A stretch of 64,000 nt of DNA from Bugulina stolonifera (lineage: Eukaryota; Bryozoa; Gymnolaemata; Cheilostomatida; Bugulidae), in the NCBI GenBank assembly GCA_935421135.1, contig OW285193.1, forward strand, positions 13,068,099-13,132,098, in the 5' to 3' direction. The position numbers and the translations under genes were made by a program. The notes below the pieces were generated by a model, which did no database searches, was not told the DNA's origin, and saw only the letters and a list, made by a program, of their open reading frames with translations. Below, one piece after another: positions 1 through 11,162 of this stretch (the first letter of the stretch is position 1; each line of letters starts with the position of its first letter).

Positions 1-2669
1 CCTCCCAAATAGTATATATCTCAGTTAAATACAATATGTATGATTTATAATATTGTGAAAGATACTAAAAACAATATTGTGTAGCCTACATGTAGATGCC
101 TAGTTATATATAAATTAACATTTCAATAGAGTGGAAAGGAAGAGAGTAGACTAGTCTCTATACCTTCTGTTAAGGGTTCTTCGACTGTTCGGATTACAAC
201 TACGTGTATGTACAAAATGTATAATATGTAGACTCTAGTGATACATTCATATAACAACAGTAGAACCACTCAGATATTCTGCACTAAAGTTGTTGTAGTA
301 GCCTACTTCAAACATATTACCACCATGGAACTTGTTTCAGATATTCTATGAGTGATTATCTGTTTGTTTACTAGAATAAAAGCCTAAATGTGGTTCGTTT
401 GCTAAACTATATCTATATGTATATAATTAGACACTGTAATTTAATACATTTACATGTATAATATATTTACTGGGGAATAGTTGTATCTATGAAATGAAGG
501 TACCATTAAACATATACTAGAAATACTAATGTTTAGATTCTATTAGGATAATTATAAGAGTTCTATAAAATGTAATAACTAAACATGTAACTATTGGATA
601 TAATATGCTCATAACTACCGGGTAATTACACTTTATGTAGATATATTGTAATGAGGAGATAACTCCTACTCTGACATGAAACGGCATTGAATAGATGTGC
701 TTATCATTCACCTTGTACAGTGAGCCTACTTTCTGTCTGTATATGATCTATAATTACCCAATTGTATGTTTTAAATAGTTGGGTGCAAAATCATTCTACT
801 CCATGTGGAAATTACTGCCAATTGTATCTGTGCAGGACAACTACAGGCTCCACTAAACTGTGATTGATTACCAATCACAGGCTCTGCCCACTTGTACATG
901 TAGGTAAAAATATTTCACTGCTCAAAGTTATTGCGCCAAATAATCATTTCACAACAATGTGTCATTACTCTGGCATGGTTTATGAAGGAACTACAGTTTA
1001 TTGAGACGATTCCATAGCCCTAAGAGGCTGTGTTATGTCATGTTCACCACTGAAGGGAGGGAGAGTACTCCCCAACTTGGATAACTGCTGCCAATGGTTC
1101 CCAAGTCTACAAACTCTTAGCTTCATGATGGTGTATTGAACACAGGGTTAGCTTCAATGTAATGTGAGCCCATGCTTATCACTCTGGTACTGGATATAGA
1201 TAGGGTGAAATATTTTTTTAATAAATCTTTTATTTAAATACATTGTTATATTTTTTAATACATTTTTTTATTTACAAAATATAATCTATGATAGTCTTTG
1301 ATATACATTGTATTAATTTTATTTTAAAAAATATAAGAAATGAATGAACAATATTATAGATAGTGTTTGTTTATTTGCTCTCCTCTGGGTCTTTTCACCA
1401 TGTTGTATGTCTGGTTGTACATATAGTTGACTGGCCTGTATCCTATCTATGTACCACACCATCGCTGTCTGGTGACCTTTCTCTGGGTTGAACTCTGCAA
1501 CATAGTGTTTACATGGTAACCATGGCGATAGACTATGTATTTAACATCACATTACAAGTGATTGCTCTCTAGGAACTTAAACTAAACACATAATTACACT
1601 TGTACAATGAAGTTCCCTAAATATCAGATATTCTCCAATTATTTCATTTGAGCTTCACATTAGTAAATACAGACAGAAATGAAGATCCACCCATTTTAGT
1701 TTTTCCAGAAAAGTAAGATTTCAACAGACCTCTGGAATGCACATGTCCATCAGGGCTCTCATAGCTTGTGAGTTGTTTAGGGATTCTCAGAAAAAAGCTG
1801 GACTGAATTACATGTATGTACTGGGATTATTAGGCTGTGAGAAATTACTTAACTGCTACTACCTGACCCAGGTAGCATACATGGAGCAATTATCTAGTTT
1901 GATTTTGTTCTATTTTCTTTGCTTTACCACTAAAGGCTAACTCTGTAGAGCAATAGATATGTGCATGTAGGTGACCAACAGCTTTATTCATATATCTAAC
2001 CAATTGCTAGTAGAATAATATTGCTACACTGCAGTACATTGTACACTTGCTCGGATTTTTTGACTGAACAACTTGAGAGCCCTGAATGTACATGTAGATA
2101 ATAATATGGGTTATATAATATGATAATAGATTCGTTCTACGCAAGAGATTGTGGAGGAGATCCTGCTATAAACTAATTGGTCAGATAGAAGCTACTAGCT
2201 GCATAGTACTAGTCACTAATAATAACTCTCACCAGTGTGTGCTCCAACCATATAGAACTCCATCAGCCTTGTCCACAGTCTTATCCATCAAACAATCCCC
2301 AAAGTAAACTCCTCTTCACAGGTACTGAGTCTAAACATGTTACGCCCTCACTAAACCAAGCATTACCACCAGCTCCCTCTGCTGAATTCCATCTATTAGT
2401 GCCAAAGGTACTTCTAGAATAATACAGACATTGTATATGATTTTAATGCACGTGTATGTATTAGCAATCAATTAATATCTGTGCTGGTACATTGTGTGTG
2501 CAGTAATGGCACATCTACAATGTAGTAGTGCTATAGAATAGTCAAATGGTAATACTCGTATATATTGTAGATATGCAGTAATTTTCAGTAATAATACAAT
2601 GTATGTACAAAATGATATGGGATATGGATGACATAAACAGCACAATATAGAAAAAAATGTCACACTCAC

Positions 2670-2732
2670 AGAGATTCCATAGTCATTAGTTTCTATCAGT
2701 TTCCAGTGATATTCACTACCATTGGCAGCCAT
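2670..2732 (-). other. Exon-like open segment, possible first exon of an unknown gene
   Basis: On the minus strand an ATG at 2732 opens 21 codons (begins MAANGSEYHWKLIE) and runs into a good donor, GTGAGT, after 2670. It looks like a first or internal exon. A candidate next exon at about 2240-2420 has an acceptor (TTCTAG), but none of its open frames joins in the right phase. A protein-like tail near 1020-1100 is also unconnected. The family is not recognised. It may be a chance ORF or part of a gene whose other exons were missed. Confidence 0.2.
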
Positions 2733-3089
2733 TAAATTCCTGCAGTCCCTGCCAAGGTAAGATATTGTACATGTAGTATTCTAGCCCTGGCAGGATAGCT
2801 GCTTGCTGATTATAAAATACAAAGCTAGATCTAGCTTTCTATATAGCCTAGCCATGTCCCTTTTGATTATCTACTTCTTAGCAACAAAAGAACCAATCAC
2901 AGATGACAGATGTTGGTATACAATGTAACAATATGGTATAAATTCGAGTATACTAAAATATTCTGGAACTAGTTTTTAGTTATATTATTGAAAAAAGCAT
3001 CTTGCACAAATGAGTAGGCAGCTCCTTAGAAGGAATGAATGGAACATTCATATAAAATTGTCATCATCAATAATATTGAATATAATTTT

Positions 3090-3136
3090 AGAGTTGTCTA
3101 CTCTGTCTTTTTTGTGCACCAGGAGAGGGCAACTCT
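3090..3136. repeat. Short hairpin repeat (GTTGTCCTCTC family), degenerate copy
   Basis: The left arm begins AGAGTTGTCTACTCTG and the right arm is AGGAGAGGGCAACTCT, so the ends are an imperfect inverted repeat of about 15 bp around a short loop. Its ends match the hairpins at 9288, 42319, 49201 and 59859. It looks like a decayed member of a MITE-like family. Confidence 0.5.
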
Positions 3137-3835
3137 ATAAAATATTGTGTAATTTCATCCAATATGTTGAATAGTCTTAGTTATTACCATTGACATATTA
3201 TACCATATCTACAGTCTACACTATCTATCGTTTACTCAAGTAAGTTTATGAGAATCTCAGTTCCACTTGAGGACTAGAGTCTCTATTAATAAAAGATCAA
3301 GAGGTAATCTATTTTGTTACTTGAGATTCATTTCTCAACATCTGCAAAATATTAAGTTTCTCCCAGTATGACTCATCCCTTCACAGTAAAGGAGAGGACT
3401 TATGTACTATACATTGCCTTGCCATTGGATAGATCCTAATCCTAAGCATCTATGCAATCTGGTATCAGAGAGAGTAGGAAGGAAGTGGTGTTCTTATGGA
3501 TAGTAGAGGAGGGCACACCCCAGTATCGAGTCAAATAAACTATTCCTATTCCTAAACAATATAGTGCATTGTATTGAGTTGTGATAGATGCAAACATTTA
3601 TTTTACAAAGGTAATAGCAATGCTTCTAGTTTAGTTTAATTTTAGCAAACAATGGCATTATATCAAGATCACATAAGTAATTTTCCTGTATATGTTGTAA
3701 ATATTGAGAAAACTAACAGCTGTATTTCCTGTTGTGTTTATAGTGTTTCAAATGTTCAAAATGATAATGACTGTGTTTCCTACTAGCATACTGTGAGCAC
3801 AGAGACTACAATTGTAGCAAACTGTAGCTGCATTC

Positions 3836-6800
3836 TCAGATAACTCGAATCAGATCACAGGTGTTGAGTTCCACCATCTTGGTGAAAGCTCTCTGCAATG
3901 TCTCATGGAAACTCTCCTGATCATTGGCAAACTCCTCAACCTAAAGGCAACAGCAACAGAATTTCTACTGGTTTTTAATAATACCGTGTTGTTTTAATAA
4001 CACTGAGAATGACACCTGAGAATTGCTAATTGTAACGTTATGCGCCAAGCAGACATATACTCAAGTAAGAGCCAAGTCAGAGTACATATTCCCAAATTAG
4101 TAAAAATTCACTTAGAATCAAGTCATCAGCTGTGGTCAAAGTCTAAGAAAAGAGGTGGGGGTCTCTAGGGTAGCACACATAATCACTTGAGGGTATTCAG
4201 GCGGATAGGGTCTGGGAGGGGCGCCTGAGCGCCCTCTCGGAAATTGGAAACTAGAACTCCAGGTTAAAATATGGTCCTAAATCTTAAGATTTTAAGAGAA
4301 AATTTCGTTGCTATGAAACAAGGAAAATAATGGCGCCGCATTTGATTTATTATGATAGTAATCTGTAGGGGCTCTATCAGTCTGAGGGACTCCTTGAAAT
4401 TTATGGTGGGGGACTGTGTCTCCCCCCCTCCCCCGCAACCCCCATCTTGGACCACTGGTCATCAGATGAAGCAAGTCAAAAGTTGAGTAAAAGTAAATTA
4501 ATAGCAATTTTAAAAACGTAGATTAAGAGTAAAGGTAATTAGTGCAAAAATACTCAAGTCAGAGTAGAGTTAAAAGTACAGCGGAAGTTAGTGTGTTTGT
4601 TTCTATAGTATCTGTAGCACTAATATAATGATACATGTAGTCATTGCGCTTCATTCACAACTTTCTGTGTTTCACTGTTTAATTTCTGTCTCAAAAAGAG
4701 TGTTTTCTATTTTATGACTTCAATTGTGTCTGCAGCTAGATTCAGCTTAAATTATTAACATAGTATGAAGTATCAAGTATAATATTATATAATGTACACA
4801 TACACTGTACATGTACATGTATATGTACATGTATATGCAGTTGACTGAAACTCACAAATGCTGCTGTATCTGAGAGAGGACACTCATCAAAATCACAGCT
4901 GGGCAAATCATATGGTCCAGAAGTTGTAAAATTTTTAAACATGATCATATCTGCGTGTAGCATCATGGTCCTGCATGTCCCATTCTTAGTCCACTGGCTA
5001 GATCTGTGTAAATCAGTACACAATGATGTCTTATCATATATTTACAAGGCAGATAAAATGGAGAACATTTGTGCATGTCCTTAGTAGACAGGTAGTTACA
5101 GTAATGTGCCTCTCAAAATGTCTCTATTTGTTTTTCCTCCAGTGGAATATTAACAGATTATACATGTACAAAGGTGACAGTAATGGTAGGTGCATGGGTG
5201 TACTCATTTCTAGACTCAGAAACTAAAGAAGCACTTCAGAATGGCAGGTGCAGCGTACCCCCCCCCCCCTCAACTGTTCTACTTTTAACACTGAGAGGAT
5301 AGATACTCAGAGTGTTAGGTAGCCATAGAAACTAGGCTTTCATTCATGCTTTTGATAATTATTTCGCAATGCATCCCTCTAAATCTTAGAACATATTTTT
5401 ACATGTTCTTAAATCTTACCTCAGTATCGATATATTCCTTTGTTCCACTTCCCAACCTGTCTCCATTATGTTTATATAGTACTTGCTGTCTAATGCAAAC
5501 GGAGTGTTGTCCCAAAGTCCATCAAATCCTGACCCATTAGCACGTGTTCTACCCAATGAGTGAACACCTACCAAAGTGAACAGAACGAATATTATGACCA
5601 CTAATGTTTATACAGAAATAATTAAAAATTCATGCTTGTAATGTTATCATGTGGAGTTATTTGCTCATGAACATTGTGTGTCATAGCTTCACTATAAGAC
5701 GTTTAATTTTCTCAGTGACACAAAAAATGGTTTGATTCATATAGTTTCTCTTTATACAAAACATAAACACTGCATGTACTATACAGTAAGATCATTACCT
5801 AGCAACGCAACAGATTCTTTGGGTGTGAGATGAAAACTTCGTTGCAGAAACTGCAGGCTGTCTAGATCCCGTCCATGAGCGAACCTCTGCGCTGAAAACC
5901 CCAGGGAAGGATCACAGTCCCGTCTGCCAATGTGGTATGAAGTATTTACTTTTCCGCCAGCTAGTCGGATGGCATAATCTAAGGCGTTAGTAGCAAGGAA
6001 CACATTGACGTCCGCCTGGGAAAGCTGTGGAGCATGCTCAGCCCTGAACTCCTCTGCTAGTTGAACCATCCTCCTCAAGTCTAACATACAATGAGACATC
6101 ACAGCTTGAGCCGATGGTAATAAGTGTCGTGTACTCTATTCCTACATTTTAAGATTTGCTTGGGAAAGTATGAGGTAGGTTCCCACATTTTTGGTTCTAT
6201 CGCTCTGCATTTAATTTAAACGACACGGAAATGAAATATCACAATATATTGGGCAGCTTGGCAAGAGCCCAGTTTCATCTGATTATCTTATCATGGAACT
6301 GAAACTATTAACGTACTTGCACTGGGAGCATTGTTTAGGTCTACGCATCCATCACAGCCACCCAAACAGTCATGGAACGCCAGCAGCATCATCCTAGGCA
6401 GACGGTTGAGCTACATAAGGTTGAATAACACAGTGAAAGTATATACACGTACATGTACACATACACGTACACGTACACGTACACGTACACGTACACGTAC
6501 ACGTACACGTACACGTACACGTACACGTACATGTGCACGTACACGTACACGTACACGTACACGTACATGTACACATATAAAATATAATGGCAGTTACTCA
6601 ACCTGCATACAGTGTACTGTTTCGGTGTTTTACACCTCATCAGTGCAGCTCAGAGATATACCTAGGAGCACACCTTGGCAATACTATATATTTACAGCAA
6701 AGAGTATTTAGAAGGTGTGAAATACACTGAACCAAAGTTCTCAAGCTGCCAGTAGAGTGCTCTAGAAATTGGTATTGGCATTTGGCAGTTATGTATATAC

Positions 6801-7551
6801 AATGTATAATTAATATTATAATTCATCCCAAGGGCCTGCTAAATGAAGGCTACAGTGTGTATTGATCACATTTGGATCCGTTGGAATTTGATGGGAGCGA
6901 CAATTTGACTGCTTTGACTAGAGGGAATGCTTCCATAGAACTATTCATGGCTCGTGGGAGAGTCAACATTTGGGTGGGGGGAGTGTCCACTTAGGGGGGA
7001 GTGTTCACTTAGGGTGGGGGGAGTGTCCACTTAGAGTGGGGAGTGTCCACTTAGGGTGGGGGGAGTATCCACTTAGGGTGGGGTGTCAAACTTTGAGTTG
7101 AAATTGAGGAGTCTCCTGTAGAATCAGAGAGACTTGGTAAGCCTGATGCTGCAACTTGCACAGTATTATACAATGCAATTATTAATTTTAAGAGAAGACA
7201 ACTTCAAAATTGCAAAATTTCACTAACACACCAGCTCAACTTTAACTCTAATGCAAAATACCCTTTTCTTTTAAATATCTCAAAGTAGGTTAGTAAGCTA
7301 GGAGGTTTACTTCAGCCAAGGTCAAAGGCTATATTGTAATTTATTTTGTAGGTTCAGCTGGTCTAAAGAAGTTCTGCAAGGATTAGCTATACATCTCTGG
7401 TAACACTTACGTGATTGATGAGAAGTTCGGTAAAGTGTGCTCTGAGTTGGTGATACTGGAGCATGTTGAGTGTCCCATTCTCTACCATCCCACACTTAGT
7501 CCAGTAGAACATTGAGAGTAACACAGCAGATAGCAATGCTAGTCTTACCAT
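3836..7551 (-). CDS. Peroxidase A: secreted plant-type haem peroxidase homologue
   Basis: Six exons on the minus strand: 7551-7411, 6410-6317, 6080-5799, 5567-5420, 5003-4856 and 3940-3836. All have GT-AG borders and phases 0,1,1,2,0, and they give 305 residues. An N-terminal hydrophobic stretch (about residues 3-17) looks like a signal peptide. The distal motif AFHDC (His60) is followed by GGCDGC. The proximal motif VALLGVHSLGRT gives His175, and FALD gives the proximal Asp199. These are the landmarks of the plant/fungal/bacterial haem peroxidase superfamily (PF00141), which oxidises small substrates with H2O2. The residue four before the distal His is Leu56, where active family members have Arg. 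Unlike B-D, the Cys before the proximal His is Val, while extra Cys occur in GTCRT and near the C-terminus. A is inverted relative to B-D and is the most diverged. The superfamily assignment is confident. Activity is uncertain. Confidence 0.88.
6445..6576. repeat. (ACGTAC)n hexamer microsatellite
   Basis: About 20 copies of a 6-bp unit (ACGTAC/TACACG phase), with ACATGT interruptions. It lies in intron 1 of peroxidase A, about 35 bp upstream of the exon 2 acceptor in the direction of transcription. The alternating purine-pyrimidine sequence explains the long open frames of TRTRTR, CTCTCT and VYVYVY type here, which are not genes. Confidence 0.95.
6971..7086. repeat. G-rich minisatellite in intron 1 of peroxidase A
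   Basis: About five copies of a 19-24 bp unit built on GGGTGGGGGGAGTGTCCACTTA-like sequence (core AGTGTCCACTTAGGG). The many G-runs are on the plus strand, which makes them C-runs in the transcript of peroxidase A. Copies vary in the length of the G-run. Confidence 0.85.
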
Positions 7552-9287
7552 TGTTCTGTCTGCTGTAAATTACAAATAGAACCTTACAGACTCTTATAAA
7601 TAGATTTGGCAGCAGACATACATGTAGATGTATTTAGGATACAAACTGTTGCATGAAAAACTAGATTATTTAGTAAATGAAATCTTATTGATAAAGAAAG
7701 GATAGTAGGGCTATAGAAATATAAATGCATAATTATTTCCTTATTTTTATTAATTCAAGGAAATTTTAGTCAATAAGTAAATTCAAATTTCAGAATGAAC
7801 TCTAACAGTTTATTAAGCTTCCAAAATGTAGCAGGATAGCAGCCATAGTTGTACACTAGTTAAAGCACAGGCTGTGTAAGCTGATATAACTTACCTGCCA
7901 CCTACTGCAATTCAATGGAATATTTGAGAACAGATACTTTAGATCAGATGATGTACTTATATATAGTGCTAAAGATAACTTTGAGCCAAAACATCAACTT
8001 TTATGTTTAACATCCTATTTCATATAAAAACAAATAAAAAGAACACAAAGTCGCTTTGATATTGTATTTATAAACAATATTCTTTTAGATCTGAGTTACT
8101 TCAAGTTCTGTTAGATTTTATATACTTTTAAGACTCTTTCAAGATAGTTGAAAGAGATTATTTATACAGTCATCAGTGCTGCTGCCATAGACTAACGGCA
8201 TTGCAATCCATCATGTATCATTGTGCTCATTTATGAATAAAAGCAAGTTTTTATTGAATAGACAAGATTTGCTGAATTTATCTGAAACCAAATACATGTA
8301 ACAATATTATGTGTATGAAACATGGGCACTAATGTCAGGTCAGACAATTAGCATGTCAGATAATCACATGTACATACTGACAACCAATTATATAACCATA
8401 TTATTATATGAAGGTACACACAACTCCAAGTTTGAGTAAGGATAGCAGTACAAGCCAGCTTGTAACCATACCATCTAATAGCAGCCACATATAACTCTAG
8501 TTTGAGTAATTATAGCAATACAAACCTGGTAGTCAGCATACATGTACATAAACGTAGCCATATTATTGGATGACCGTTACATGTACTTCTAAGCTGAATA
8601 ATAATAGTAATTATGATATTATATATATATGAGATTGGTTGGTCATTTTATAGGCTAGCATACAAAGTTATATTTAAGAAATATAACCAATTAAATTGAG
8701 ACCACTACTTTATTAAAATGCCTTTATTAATTTTACCTTATCCTACACCTAACTCATATTATTAAAAGTATTATATACATATATACATAGGCCATATCTA
8801 AATGTGTGTGTATACATGAGTGCACAGGCAGCAAGTACATACAACTCATATACAGCAGGAAGGCATTTTAATTGAATTATGAAGCAGATAGAGCTAATCC
8901 GAAGTGTCACCTCAAAGTGGAGAAATGGTACCAGAAAATTGTTCCAGGACAAAAGAATCCAGAAGACGCCTGTGTAAGTGATGGTGCACCACAAAGAATA
9001 TCCATATTGGCTCCACCTGCATTGATTGCAACATTATACTGTATGTACATGTACATTATTTTGCGTTTATATTAAGTATTTCAAGGTACAGGGGACATCT
9101 ATGTGAGGTCACTAATACAATGGCAGCAACAGCCCGGCAGCATGGAAAACCAGATCTATCAACTATATCATGCTACAACACGGTAAACTGTATCATACTC
9201 CAATATTCATATATACATATACATTGTATATCACTCACACCTCCTTCAATGAATGTAGCCTGTGTATATATAGCATGCACAACTGGT

Positions 9288-9366
9288 AGAAGTTGTCCTC
9301 TCCAAATTATTTTCTTTTTCTCCGAGAAAAAAGACGAGGAAGATAAATTGGGAGAGGACAACTTCT
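9288..9366. mobile_element. Hairpin MITE-like element, best copy of the GTTGTCCTCTC family
   Basis: A 79-bp foldback. Both ends read AGAAGTTGTCCTCTCC when taken 5' to 3' from outside inward, and the inverted similarity continues imperfectly toward the middle. There is no coding capacity. The same terminal motif recurs in intergenic DNA and introns across the window, which is what a non-autonomous inverted-repeat transposon family looks like. Confidence 0.65.
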
Positions 9367-10461
9367 AATGATGATCAATAGCTTATTAGTGCCCATGGTA
9401 TGAAAGCAGCAGAATAGGATAAATCAGTTACTGAGATGTGCTGGGTTCCCTAGTTAAATGAAGTAATATCAGAAGATTCTACAATTTGGGGATGAGGTGT
9501 GGAATTCTGGTGGTTATTTTAGGGAGGGTGTGTTGGAGGCAAAGAAGACAGACCTGACAGGCTGATCTGGCTGGCTGAAGAGAGAAGACAAATTTCGATA
9601 GAATGAACCTAGGGAGACAACTCTTATCTTATAAAATATTGACTCCTGATTTTACTCGTTCTCACAGAATAGTATATAGTACATTAGGACTTGATTACAT
9701 GTAGCACATGACAAGTTATGATAACTCACAACTGATACAAATTGCAGACTACACAACGTCATAATACAGGTTGTAGTTGGAGTCTCTATAAGGTTCTCAC
9801 ACTGATTGCTATTAATAGTGGTACTGGACAGAATATGGGCTTTGTTTATCATTTAGCCTGCTGAGAAGCTTATTAATACTTTACGCATTTTAACCTTTTA
9901 GAAGTGATCACCAGCATTTTATCATTCAAGAGACGGCTCTTAGATTATGGTTCCAACAAATTATTGCAAAACATACCAACTTGTAGCTTCAGGATAACAA
10001 AGAATAAAACAGGAAATACTGCACTATTAATTTGTCTAATAAATACTTTAGTAATTTATATTTCCTTTCACAATATAGGCTTCCAGCCGGAGGTCACAGT
10101 GTAGGCTTCTTGTGAATCATGTTTTGATTTATTATTGTGTTTTACCTGTAGAACTTCAATTTCATACCCAACAGTGTTTAGTCAAAATTCCAACCTCTTG
10201 TTAGTTATTACTTTGGCTACTTATTTTAAACATTTAAAGAAATTCTTTGATTAGCCTATCAATAGATTTAGCAGCTGCAGTGGCACCAAAGGTAGAGTGT
10301 TTCAGCTTTGTTATAAATATGTAACTCTCATTACGTTCACTAAATGTTCTAGGAAAAGAGGTGATACAGTGAATTGACCATTAACCTATTCAAGGTGTGT
10401 GATATAGACAGTAATCTACAATCATTTCCCGCATCTTGTGACACCGGAGAGATGTCTCTTC

Positions 10462-10919
10462 TACTGCACATGTACATAGTTATACTGTACATGCACATAG
10501 TTATACTGCACATGTACATAGTTATACTGTACATGTACATAGTTATACTGTACATGTACATAGTTATACTGTACATTTACATAGTTATACTGTACATGTA
10601 CATAGTTATACTGTACATGTACATAGTTATACTGTACATGTACATAGTTATACTGTACATGTACGTAGTTATACTGTACATGCACATAGTTATACTGCAC
10701 ATGTACATAGTTATACTGCACATGTACACAGTTATACTGTACATGTACATAGTTATACTGCACATGCACATAGTTATACTGCACATGTACATAGTTATAC
10801 TGTACATGTACACAGTTATACTGCACATGTACACAGTTATACTGTACATGTACATAGTTATACTGTACATGTACATAGTTATACTGTATACGTACAGAGT
10901 TATACTGTACGTGCACATA
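10462..10919. repeat. 21-bp minisatellite, about 22 copies
   Basis: Tandem copies of a 21-bp unit: CATAGTTATACTG followed by a variable TACATGTA or CACATGTA part. Variants include a few TACGTA and CATGCA substitutions. Because 21 is a multiple of 3, several frames stay open on both strands, which yields long artificial ORFs. Confidence 0.95.
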
Positions 10920-10922
10920 CTG

Positions 10923-11162
10923 TAGTTATATTGTACAGGTACATTGTATATAGTTATATTGTACAGGTACATTGTATATAGTTATATTGTACAGGTACAT
11001 TGTATATAGTTATATTGTACAGGTACATTGTATATAGTTATATTGTACAGGTACATTGTATATAGTTATATTGTACAGGTACATTGTATATAGTTATATT
11101 GTACAGGTACATTGTATATAGTTATATTGTACATGTACATCGGATATAGTTATATTGTATAA
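10923..11162. repeat. 28-bp minisatellite adjoining the 21-bp array
   Basis: About 8.5 copies of a 28-bp unit (TAGTTATATTGTACAGG, then TACATTGTATA). The unit shares the TAGTTATA-TGTACA core with the preceding 21-bp array, so the two arrays probably share an origin: the 28-bp unit looks like the 21-bp one plus a 7-bp ATTGTATA-type segment. Copies are almost identical, suggesting recent homogenisation. Confidence 0.93.

Larger units (their letters stand above)
1..3835. other. Left flank without a supported gene
   Basis: No convincing complete gene is seen. The stretch holds AT-rich low-complexity DNA (about 1205-1340), scattered TACATGTA-like words, an exon-like segment on the minus strand (2670-2732) and one short hairpin repeat near 3090. 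Short open frames elsewhere lack coding character or splice support. A minus-strand gene whose terminal exons lie here is possible, but I could not join the pieces in phase. Confidence 0.5.

Noticed and set aside
2237..2422. Plus-strand ORF and its minus-strand counterparts as exon 2 of the gene starting at 2732
   Set aside because: The TTCTAG acceptor is good, but none of the three minus-strand frames joins the first exon in phase without an early stop.
6312..6322. GC-AG (GCAAGT) donor for exon 2 of peroxidase A
   Set aside because: A normal GTACGT donor three bases further gives the phase shared by all paralogues, so no GC donor is needed.
6331..6711. TRTRTR / CTCTCT / VYVYVY ORFs
   Set aside because: They arise from the ACGTAC hexamer repeat and overlap exon 2 of peroxidase A on the other strand.
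8872..9075. ORF containing HLKVEKWYQKIVPG with a GTAAGT donor
   Set aside because: It starts after a stop without an ATG, the acceptor is poor, and no partner exon or family was found.
10374..10972. Long ORFs on both strands (peptides of MYIVILYMYIVIL type)
   Set aside because: They are translations of the 21-bp minisatellite, whose unit is a multiple of three without stops. There are no splice sites, no domain and no start context.
10462..11162. CRISPR-like array of repeats
   Set aside because: The units abut directly with no unique spacers, and the genome is eukaryotic. These are minisatellites.
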